Positions 1 through 5,624 of a DNA stretch of 6,719 bases are shown here, in pieces; position 1 is the first letter of the stretch, and every line of letters begins with the position of its first letter. The position numbers and the translations under genes were made by a program. Source of the DNA: Parvibaculum sp. (lineage in GTDB: Bacteria > Pseudomonadota > Alphaproteobacteria > Parvibaculales > Parvibaculaceae). The notes beneath the pieces were generated by a model that had not been told where the DNA came from, made no database searches, and saw only the letters and a program-made list of their open reading frames with translations. The stretch lies in NCBI GenBank assembly GCA_020062605.1, contig JAGUWA010000410.1, positions 1 through 6,719 on the forward strand, in the 5' to 3' direction.

Positions 1-399
1 CAGACGGTGGGGCGAGACGACGGTCGAGAGCACGTTCGGCGCTTCGAGCCGGTCATGCGCGGGGGCCCAGACGAAATCGAAGCGGGAAGGCGGGACGCGC
101 GGGTGCTGCAGAACCACGGTGAAAGTTCGTCCACCGGATTTGCGGCGGATCATGCGCGCATAGGGAATCGATTGGCGGCCGGAGGCGATCAACAGGTCCG
201 GCCAGGGTGGGGCGACGCTCGCGTCCGGTGCGGCCGGCCCCCAGGGCGCAAGCCAGCTCCAGGGTGCGGGCGGGGTAACGCGCTTCATCTCGGGTTTGAG
301 CCCCAAGGCTTCAGCTATACCGACGGCCTGCGCTTCGTAGCCGGCCATGCCGTTGGTCAGGACCCAGCATGTCAGGTTGGAATCGAGATTCGGGGACAT
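1..399 (-). CDS. ELM1-family protein (DUF1022-type), N-terminal part, truncated by the window edge
   Basis: An open frame of 133 codons runs from an ATG at 399 to base 1 with no stop, so the C-terminus lies outside the window. It begins MSPNLDSNLTCWVLTNGMAG. Family hallmarks follow: the N-terminal WVLTNGMAGYEAQ strand-loop, the AEALGL helix, a Pro/Trp-rich PPAPWSWLAPW segment, PDLLIASGRQSIPYAR (about residues 74-89), TFTVVLQHPRVP and FDFVWAPAHDRL. These match bacterial proteins annotated as mitochondrial fission ELM1-like; the name comes from a plant homologue. The bacterial role is not established, although the fold is thought to resemble GT-B glycosyltransferases. Bacterial members are usually a little over 300 residues, so roughly 40% is visible. 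The start is well fixed: an in-frame TAG lies four codons upstream and no other start codon intervenes. No clear Shine-Dalgarno is seen. The gene is divergent from the Lrp-family regulator. Identification is from remembered family patterns. Confidence 0.85.
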   Translation of the reverse strand, partial: MSPNLDSNLTCWVLTNGMAGYEAQAVGIAEALGLKPEMKRVTPPAPWSWLAPWGPAAPDASVAPPWPDLLIASGRQSIPYARMIRRKSGGRTFTVVLQHPRVPPSRFDFVWAPAHDRLEAPNVLSTVVSPHRL

Positions 400-501
400 A
401 TTCGTGCGCTATCGGGTAATATTATTGCTGAAACGCGGCATCCAAGAGAGTAAGTAAAGCGCCGAAAGCCACAAGTCACGCCGAATGCGGCACGACCGCG
501 C
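400..501. promoter_or_regulatory. Divergent promoter region with AT-rich centre
   Basis: This gap separates two divergent genes and must hold signals for both. Its most distinctive part is an AT-rich island in a GC-rich setting, centred on the perfect palindrome TAATATTA at 417-424. On the plus strand TATTAT (420-425) is a fair -10 for the regulator gene, but no good -35 lies 17 bp upstream. On the minus strand TAATAT over the same island could serve the ELM1-family gene and would leave a very short leader. Lrp/AsnC proteins often bind AT-rich sites beside their own gene, so autoregulation here is plausible. Exact promoter elements cannot be fixed by eye. Confidence 0.35.
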
Positions 502-505
502 GGAG
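502..505 (+). promoter_or_regulatory. Ribosome binding site of the Lrp/AsnC-family gene
   Basis: GGAG lies seven bases upstream of the ATG at 513, a good Shine-Dalgarno match at good spacing. It selects this start over the out-of-phase ATG at 485. Confidence 0.7.
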
Positions 506-512
506 ACCCCCG

Positions 513-998
513 ATGAAGCGGGCAAAGCTCGATCATATCGATCTCAGGATTCTCGCCGAATTGCAGGCGGACGGGCGGATCACCAATGTCGACCTCGCGT
601 CGCGGGTCGGCATTTCGGCGCCGCCCTGCCTGCGCCGCGTGCGGGCGCTCGAGACGGCGGGTCTCATCAAGGGCTATCACGCCGACCTCGACGGGCGCGC
701 GCTCGGCTTCGAGGTCACTGTCTTCGCCATGGTCGGGCTGCACAGCCAGGCCGAAGCGGACCTGAAGGCCTTCGAGGCGGCGGTTGCGACCTGGCCGCTC
801 GTCCGCGAATGCCACATGCTGAACGGCGATATCGACTTCATCTTGAAGTGCGTCGCGCCGGACCTATCCACCTTCCAGAGCTTTCTCACCGAGAAGCTGA
901 CGCCCGCGCCGAATGTCGCGAGCGTGCGCACCTCGCTCACCATCCGCCGCTCGAAGCACGAGCCGGGTGTGCCGGTGGAGATGCTGGAAGAGGAGTAG
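513..998 (+). CDS. Lrp/AsnC-family transcriptional regulator
   Basis: A 161-residue protein of normal family length. The N-terminal winged helix-turn-helix (about residues 6-60) reads LDHIDLRILAELQADGRITN, then DLASRVGIS, the recognition helix with PCLRRVRALE, and GLIKGYHADLD. The RAM effector-binding and oligomerisation domain (about 66-145) contains EVTVFAMVGL, the VRECHMLNGDIDFIL turn that in characterised members lies near the amino-acid pocket, and a C-terminal SVRTSLTIRR strand. Such proteins are cytoplasmic DNA-binding dimers or octamers that sense small molecules, commonly amino acids; the ligand and targets here are unknown. The start is supported by GGAG at 502-505, seven bases before the ATG. 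The overlapping longer frame from 485 is out of phase and shows no family similarity. It is divergent from the ELM1-family gene and convergent with greA, with 7 bp between the stops. A specific subgroup symbol is not justified. Confidence 0.95.
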   Translation: MKRAKLDHIDLRILAELQADGRITNVDLASRVGISAPPCLRRVRALETAGLIKGYHADLDGRALGFEVTVFAMVGLHSQAEADLKAFEAAVATWPLVRECHMLNGDIDFILKCVAPDLSTFQSFLTEKLTPAPNVASVRTSLTIRRSKHEPGVPVEMLEEE

Positions 999-1005
999 GG
1001 GCGGC

Positions 1006-1479
1006 CTACCCGAACCGCACCTTCAATATCTCATAGCTCTTGCCGCCGCCGGGCGTCACGACTTCCACGCTGTCGCCGGCCGCTTTGCCGATCAGCGCGC
1101 GGGCGATGGGGGAGGTGATGGAGACGCGGCCCTTCTTCACATCGGCCTCGACCTCGCCGACGATCTGGTAGGTCACTTCCTCGTCCGTATCCTCGTCCAC
1201 GAGATCGACGGTCGCGCCGAACTTCACCGTGTCGCCGGATAGTTTCGTGACGTCGATCACGTCGGCGCGGGAAATCTTGTCCTCAAGCTCCGCCACACGG
1301 CTCTCATTGAGGCCCTGCTGCTCTTTCGCGGCGTGGTACTCGGCATTCTCGCTCAGATCGCCATGCGCGCGGGCCTCGGCGATCGCTTTGATGATGCGCG
1401 GCCGCTCGACGGACTTCAGAAACCTGATCTCCTCTTCCAGGGACCGGTAGCCCTCGGAAGTCATTGGAATCTTTTCCAT
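1006..1479 (-). CDS. greA: Transcription elongation factor GreA
   Basis: GreA binds the secondary channel of RNA polymerase and stimulates cleavage of backtracked transcripts, rescuing arrested complexes. The 157-residue product from the ATG at 1479 matches the usual length (158 in E. coli). It opens MEKIPMTSEGYRSLEEEI, the classic start. The antiparallel coiled coil spans about residues 10-75 and carries the tip motif ARAHGDLSENAEYHAAKE; D41 and E44 are the acidic residues known to be needed for cleavage. The FKBP-like C-terminal domain (about 80-157) includes GATVDLVDEDT, the YQIVGEVEAD strand, ISITSPIARALIGK-like SITSPIARALIGKAAGD and the ending SYEILKVRFG. The frame stays open upstream to an ATG at 1572, but the extra 31 residues are unlike GreA and overlap a leader hairpin, so the internal ATG is chosen. 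The Shine-Dalgarno is weak (GAGAG a few bases before the ATG). It lies downstream of carB on the same strand and probably has its own promoter. Confidence 0.98.
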   Translation of the reverse strand: MEKIPMTSEGYRSLEEEIRFLKSVERPRIIKAIAEARAHGDLSENAEYHAAKEQQGLNESRVAELEDKISRADVIDVTKLSGDTVKFGATVDLVDEDTDEEVTYQIVGEVEADVKKGRVSITSPIARALIGKAAGDSVEVVTPGGGKSYEILKVRFG

Positions 1480-1507
1480 TTCTCTCGACGATCTTTCTTC
1501 GTTACCG

Positions 1508-1531
1508 GCCCGGCGCCTGTTCCGGCCGGGC
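1508..1531 (-). other. GC-rich hairpin in the greA leader
   Basis: GCCCGGC at 1508-1514 and GCCGGGC at 1525-1531 are perfect inverted repeats: a 7-bp all-GC stem with a 10-nt loop, ending about 28 bases before the greA ATG. No T run follows on either strand, so it is not an intrinsic terminator. It could affect ribosome access or RNA stability. In DNA this GC-rich such a stem can also occur by chance. Confidence 0.35.
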
Positions 1532-1550
1532 GTTCCTCTCGCATCTGATG

Positions 1551-1591
1551 AAAATCCCGCCGGGCTCATCAAGGAGCCGTGACTGGCGGGA
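1551..1591 (-). terminator. Terminator-like hairpin with T run between carB and greA
   Basis: Read on the minus strand, TCCCGCC (1591-1585) pairs with GGCGGGA (1561-1555). Inside it GGCTC (1578-1574) pairs with GAGCC (1567-1563) around a 6-nt loop. The two helices are separated by an asymmetric bulge (6 nt against 1). The stem is followed directly by TTTT (1554-1551), a short U run, so this is a plausible but not strong Rho-independent terminator. It lies about 88 nt after the carB stop and fits the end of the car operon. A promoter-like element lies upstream of it, so it may instead, or also, act in the greA leader. Confidence 0.5.
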
Positions 1592-1615
1592 CTTCGCCCC
1601 CGACTGGGGACCCCG

Positions 1616-1645
1616 ATTGTGGGTTAGGGCGGCGCCGCGCGTCAA
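1616..1645 (-). promoter_or_regulatory. Predicted sigma70-type promoter for greA
   Basis: On the minus strand TTGACG (1645-1640) matches five of six bases of the -35 consensus. After an 18-bp spacer, CACAAT (1621-1616) matches four of six of the -10. Transcription would start near 1609, about 130 nt before the greA ATG, leaving the terminator-like hairpin inside the leader. The element lies 34 bp or more beyond the carB stop, in non-coding DNA. It is the best promoter-like element noticed in this gap, but it has not been tested. Confidence 0.5.
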
Positions 1646-1678
1646 ATGCGATTTCCGCAGGCCCCGCTCCGGGTTCGC

Positions 1679-4600
1679 TCAAGTGTAGGACTGGAGCGAG
1701 GTAACTTCGAGCTGTCCGCGGCGGATGGCGTCGATTCCCTCCACGGCGGCGCGGGCGCCCGCGACCGTCGTGTAGTAAGGCACCTTCATCACCAGCGCGG
1801 AACGGCGCAGCAACATCGAATCGGCGAGCGCCTGCGCGCCCTCGGTCGTGTTGAAGACGAGCGCGACCTCGCCGTTCTTGATCGCATCCACGATATGCGG
1901 GCGGCCTTCGAGCACCTTGTTGACGATGCCGACATCGAGGCCCTGTTCGGCGAGATAGCGCTGCGTGCCGCCGGTCGCGATGAGCTTGAAGCCCATGTCG
2001 AGCAGCTTTTTCGCCGGGGCGACGATCTTTTCCTTGTCGGAATCCTTCACCGACACGAAGACGGTACCGGAGACCGGCACCTTGGAGCCGCCGCCGAGCT
2101 GGCTCTTGGCGAAGGCGACGGCGAAGCTCTTGTCCAGGCCCATCACTTCGCCGGTCGAGCGCATCTCCGGCCCGAGGATCGTATCGACGCCGGGGAAGCG
2201 CGCGAAGGGGAAGACCGCTTCCTTCACCGCGACACGGCCATGCGCATCGGGCTTGAGGTCGAACGATGCGAGCGACGCGCCCGCCATGACCTTTGCCGCG
2301 ATCTTCGCGATGGGCTCGCCGATCACCTTTGCGACGAAAGGCACGGTGCGCGAGGCGCGCGGGTTGACCTCGAGCACGTAGATCGTGCCGTCCTGGATTG
2401 CGTATTGCACGTTCATCAACCCGCCGACATTCAGCGCAAGCGCCATGGCGCGCGTCTGCCGTTCGATTTTCTCGATGGCGTCGTGCTTCAGCGAATAAGG
2501 GGGAAGCGAGCAGGCGCTGTCGCCCGAATGCACGCCCGCCTCCTCGATATGTTCCATGATGCCGCAGATCACGACGTCCTTGCCGTCGCACAGCGCGTCG
2601 ACATCCACCTCGATGGCATCGCGCAGGTAATAGTCGATAAGCACCGGGCTCTTGCCCGACACGATCACGGCCTCGTTGATGTAGCGGTCGAGATGCGCCG
2701 CATCGCGCACGATCTCCATGCCGCGTCCGCCAAGCACATAAGAGGGACGGATGACGACGGGATAGCCGATGCGTTCGGCAATCGCCTTTGCCTCGACGGC
2801 GGAGCGCGCGATGCCGTTCGGCGGTTGCTTGAGGCCGAGCTTCTGGAGCAGCGCGGAGAAGCGGTCGCGGTCCTCGGCAAGGTCGATGGCGTCGGGCGAG
2901 GTGCCGAGGATCGGCACGTTCGCGCGTTCGAGATCGTTCGCGAGCTTCAGCGGCGTCTGTCCGCCGAACTGCACGATGACGCCGGCAAGCGTTCCCTTCG
3001 ACATTTCGAGGTCGATCAGTTCCAGCACGTCTTCGGCGGTGAGCGGCTCGAAATAGAGGCGGTCCGACGTGTCGTAGTCGGTCGACACGGTTTCCGGATT
3101 GCAGTTCACCATTATGCTTTCGATGCCGATTTCATCGAGCGCGAAGGCGGCGTGGCAGCAGCAATAGTCGAATTCGATACCCTGGCCGATGCGGTTCGGA
3201 CCGCCGCCCAGGATGATCGCCTTCTTGCGGTCCGACGGGTCGGCCTCGCAATCGGCGTGCCCATCGAAATCCGTCTCATAGGTCGAATACATGTAGGGTG
3301 TGAGGCTTTCGAACTCGGCCGCGCAGGTGTCGATGCGCTTGTAGACCGGGCGCACGCCCATTTCGCGGCGCGCCTTGCGCACGGCTTCCTCTTGCGCGCC
3401 CGCGAGCTCCGCGAGCCGTGCGTCGGAAAAGCCCATCGCCTTCAGCGCGCGCATTTCCGCCTTCGTCTGCGGCAGACCCTTCGCGCGCACCTGCGCTTCC
3501 GCGTCGACGATGCCCTGCAATTGTTCGATGAACCAGGGATCGTAAGAGCAGGAGGCCTGTATCTGGTCGTGGCTCATGCCGTGGCGCAGCGCCTGCGCGA
3601 TTACGAGCAGGCGGTCGGGCGTCGGGCGGCCAAGCGCGGCACGGATGGCGTTCTTGTCGTCGCCTTCGCCCATGCCGGGCACGGTCACTTCGTTGAGGCC
3701 CGTCAGCCCCGTTTCCATGGAGCGCAGCGCCTTCTGCAGGCTCTCCTGGAAGGTGCGGCCGATGGCCATGGCTTCGCCGACGGATTTCATCGCCGTGCCG
3801 AGCAGCTTTTCGGCGCCCGCGAATTTCTCGAAGGCGAAGCGCGGGATCTTCGTCACCACATAGTCGATGGTGGGCTCGAAGCTCGCGGGCGTGACCTTGG
3901 TGATGTCGTTCTGCAATTCGTCCAGCGTGTAGCCGACGGCGAGCTTTGCCGCGACCTTGGCGATGGGGAAGCCCGTCGCCTTGGATGCGAGCGCGGAAGA
4001 GCGCGACACGCGCGGGTTCATTTCGATGACGACGAGGCGGCCGTCCTTCGGGTTCACGGCGAACTGCACGTTCGACCCGCCGGTCTCGACGCCGATCTCG
4101 CGCAGCACGGCGAGGCTCGCGTTCCGCATCACCTGGTATTCCTTGTCGGTGAGCGTCAGCGCGGGCGCGACGGTGATCGAGTCGCCCGTGTGGACGCCCA
4201 TCGGGTCCACATTCTCGATCGAACAGATGATGATGCAGTTGTCCGCGCGATCGCGGACGACTTCCATCTCGTATTCCTTCCAGCCGAGCACGCTTTCCTC
4301 GACCAGCACCTCGTTCACCGGGCTTGCGTCGAGGCCGCTTTCGATGATGTCGGAGAATTCCTGTTTGTTGTAGGCGATGCCGCCGCCCGTTCCGCCCATG
4401 GTGAAGGAGGGGCGGATGATGGCGGGGAGACCCACAAACTCCAGCGCGTCCAGCGCCTCGTCCATGTTGTGCGCGACGCGCGAGCGCGGGCTTTCGAGGC
4501 CGATGCGGTCCATCGCATCGCGGAAGAGCTGGCGATCCTCGGCCATCTCGATCGCTTCGCGCTTCGCGCCGATCATCTCGACGCCGAATTTTTCGAGCAC

Positions 4601-4918
4601 GCCCATATCGGCGAGCGCCAGCGCGGTGTTGAGCGCGGTCTGGCCGCCCATGGTCGGCAGCAGCGCGTCGGGCCGCTCCTTCTCGATGATCTTCGCGACG
4701 ATTTCCGGCGTGATCGGCTCGATATAGGTCGCGTCGGCGAGCTCCGGGTCTGTCATGATCGTCGCCGGGTTGGAGTTCACCAGGATGATCCGGTAGCCCT
4801 CGTCCTTCAGCGCCTTGCAGGCCTGCGTGCCGGAGTAATCGAACTCGCAAGCCTGTCCGATGATGATCGGCCCCGCGCCGATGATCATGATGCTCTTTAT
4901 GTCTGTACGTTTGGGCAT
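1679..4918 (-). CDS. carB: Carbamoyl-phosphate synthase, large subunit
   Basis: The large subunit makes carbamoyl phosphate from bicarbonate, two ATP and ammonia tunnelled from CarA, feeding pyrimidine and arginine synthesis. The 1079-residue product is near the 1073 of E. coli and collinear with it throughout. The start MPKRTDIKS is the conserved one. The carboxyphosphate half (about 1-400) contains GAGPIIIGQACEFDYSG, VNSNPATIMTD, the ATP-grasp stretch IIRPSFTMGGTGGG (167-180), ENVDPMGVHTGDS and EMNPRVSRSSALASKATG. The oligomerisation region spans about 400-555. The carbamate-kinase half repeats the pattern: GGGPNRIGQGIEFDYCC, VNCNPETVSTDYDTSDRL, IRPSYVLGGRGMEIV (723-737) and EVNPRASRTVPFV. 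The C-terminal MGS-like allosteric domain (about 945-1079) keeps ATGGT (981-985), NKVLEGRPH and FNTTEG, corresponding to the effector-binding region that takes UMP or IMP in E. coli. No frameshift or missing motif is seen. The stop of the preceding unknown gene is one base away and no strong Shine-Dalgarno is visible, suggesting coupled translation. Confidence 0.99.
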   Translation of the reverse strand: MPKRTDIKSIMIIGAGPIIIGQACEFDYSGTQACKALKDEGYRIILVNSNPATIMTDPELADATYIEPITPEIVAKIIEKERPDALLPTMGGQTALNTALALADMGVLEKFGVEMIGAKREAIEMAEDRQLFRDAMDRIGLESPRSRVAHNMDEALDALEFVGLPAIIRPSFTMGGTGGGIAYNKQEFSDIIESGLDASPVNEVLVEESVLGWKEYEMEVVRDRADNCIIICSIENVDPMGVHTGDSITVAPALTLTDKEYQVMRNASLAVLREIGVETGGSNVQFAVNPKDGRLVVIEMNPRVSRSSALASKATGFPIAKVAAKLAVGYTLDELQNDITKVTPASFEPTIDYVVTKIPRFAFEKFAGAEKLLGTAMKSVGEAMAIGRTFQESLQKALRSMETGLTGLNEVTVPGMGEGDDKNAIRAALGRPTPDRLLVIAQALRHGMSHDQIQASCSYDPWFIEQLQGIVDAEAQVRAKGLPQTKAEMRALKAMGFSDARLAELAGAQEEAVRKARREMGVRPVYKRIDTCAAEFESLTPYMYSTYETDFDGHADCEADPSDRKKAIILGGGPNRIGQGIEFDYCCCHAAFALDEIGIESIMVNCNPETVSTDYDTSDRLYFEPLTAEDVLELIDLEMSKGTLAGVIVQFGGQTPLKLANDLERANVPILGTSPDAIDLAEDRDRFSALLQKLGLKQPPNGIARSAVEAKAIAERIGYPVVIRPSYVLGGRGMEIVRDAAHLDRYINEAVIVSGKSPVLIDYYLRDAIEVDVDALCDGKDVVICGIMEHIEEAGVHSGDSACSLPPYSLKHDAIEKIERQTRAMALALNVGGLMNVQYAIQDGTIYVLEVNPRASRTVPFVAKVIGEPIAKIAAKVMAGASLASFDLKPDAHGRVAVKEAVFPFARFPGVDTILGPEMRSTGEVMGLDKSFAVAFAKSQLGGGSKVPVSGTVFVSVKDSDKEKIVAPAKKLLDMGFKLIATGGTQRYLAEQGLDVGIVNKVLEGRPHIVDAIKNGEVALVFNTTEGAQALADSMLLRRSALVMKVPYYTTVAGARAAVEGIDAIRRGQLEVTSLQSYT

Positions 4919-4919
4919 T

Positions 4920-5609
4920 TCAGAGTCTGGTCCAAAGGGCTGAGGCCGTGAGTTTTAGAATTTCGAGGGCAACTTGTCCGATCGCTACATCAGCAAAGCG
5001 TTTTGCAAGATATGTGACAGTTTCAGACAGAATTTTCTCTACAAGTGGAATGGAAATCTGTGGCCGACTCAAAAGCAGATCGAGAGCTGCAAGTTCTGCA
5101 AGTCGTCCTTCTTTGTCGTCAAAATCATTGTCGCGATTTTCCCGGACAGCATCACTTAGTTCTGCAACCTTGCTGCGGATATTATCGAAGAGTGGCTGGT
5201 TGTCCTTGGCGCTGACATAGCGATCCGAAGCGGGAGCAAAGGAAGTATCCGCGAAGGTTCCACTTCCAAATGGCGCTGAATCTGGCGCGAAGCCGAATGT
5301 GGTGGAACTGTGTGTCGTGGATGCTTTCAACGCTTCCGCCGCTTCAATGCCCCGGGCTGTCAGATAACAATAATACTCACCATCCGACCAATCAGAGACG
5401 TCGTCTTCGGTAACCAAACCTTCTTTTGAAAATTCCTCAATGCAAAGTTTCAGATCGCGACGCGACACATCTATTCGAGCGTGCTTTGCGGTGCCAACGA
5501 CATTGATGGCCGGATTTTCCGGGTCATCAGATTCCTCAAATTCTTGGTATTCTTTTAGCAACGCCAGAAGCAATTCCCGCTTGATGTCTTTCATCATCAT
5601 GCGTGCCAT
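4920..5609 (-). CDS. Unknown protein lodged between carA and carB: probable winged helix plus C-terminal helical module
   Basis: I do not recognise a named family. The 229-residue product begins MARMMMKDIKRELLLALLKE. Residues about 7-96 look like a winged helix-turn-helix: a Leu-rich first helix, a likely recognition helix in DVSRRDLKLCIEEFSKEGLV (47-66), and a wing and final helix in EYYCYLTARGIEAAEAL. Residues about 97-137 form a Ser/Thr/Phe/Gly/Pro-rich, probably disordered linker containing FAPDS and FAPAS. From about 129 the C-terminal module reads DRYVSAKDN, then an acidic helix and RLAELAALDLLLSR (169-182), ending in amphipathic helices with YLAKRFADVAIG (200-211). No signal peptide or clear membrane segment is seen. 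The start ATG overlaps the carA stop by one base (TGATG), with GAGGA nine bases upstream; ATGs at codons 4-6 are alternatives. The frame extends upstream to 5942, but that part is antisense-like shadow within carA. GC is about 49% (336 of 689 bases counted), far below its neighbours, which suggests acquisition. A DNA- or nucleotide-linked role is inference only. Confidence 0.85.
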   Translation of the reverse strand: MARMMMKDIKRELLLALLKEYQEFEESDDPENPAINVVGTAKHARIDVSRRDLKLCIEEFSKEGLVTEDDVSDWSDGEYYCYLTARGIEAAEALKASTTHSSTTFGFAPDSAPFGSGTFADTSFAPASDRYVSAKDNQPLFDNIRSKVAELSDAVRENRDNDFDDKEGRLAELAALDLLLSRPQISIPLVEKILSETVTYLAKRFADVAIGQVALEILKLTASALWTRL

Positions 5610-5624
5610 CACTTCCCATCCTCG
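5607..5624 (-). promoter_or_regulatory. TGATG stop/start overlap and ribosome binding site at the carA-unknown gene junction
   Basis: On the minus strand GAGGA lies nine bases before the ATG at 5609, and the carA stop and the new start share one base (TGATG). This arrangement usually means translational coupling through re-initiation by the same ribosome. Confidence 0.55.

Noticed and set aside
7..453. A 148-codon plus-strand frame over the ELM1-family gene
   Set aside because: The opposite strand encodes clear ELM1-family motifs through to the edge; the plus frame is Arg/Gly-rich without recognisable motifs.
485..1036. A 183-codon plus-strand frame overlapping the Lrp-family gene
   Set aside because: It is a different phase of the same DNA, with Arg-rich low-information content and no winged-helix or RAM motifs.
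1480..1572. N-terminal extension of greA to an upstream ATG at 1572
   Set aside because: GreA normally begins MEKIPMT; the 31 extra residues are unlike the family and the DNA holds leader hairpins.
3276..4850. A 524-codon minus-strand frame within carB
   Set aside because: It is an out-of-phase shadow of carB, very rich in Arg and Gly with no domain signs.
1646..4951. A 1101-codon plus-strand frame lying antisense to all of carB
   Set aside because: It is rich in Arg, His, Asp and Ala with no family motif, as expected from the complement of a GC-rich gene with strong third-position bias. carB on the other strand is unmistakable and collinear with the E. coli protein.
4974..5159. Small plus-strand frames opposite the unknown gene
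   Set aside because: They lack a ribosome site and family features, and the minus-strand frame spans the whole region with coherent domain structure.
4919..5611. The inserted segment as an insertion sequence, integron cassette or attachment-site product
   Set aside because: No transposase, terminal inverted repeats, attC-like structure or clear target duplication is visible; only the weak 10-bp near-repeat was found.
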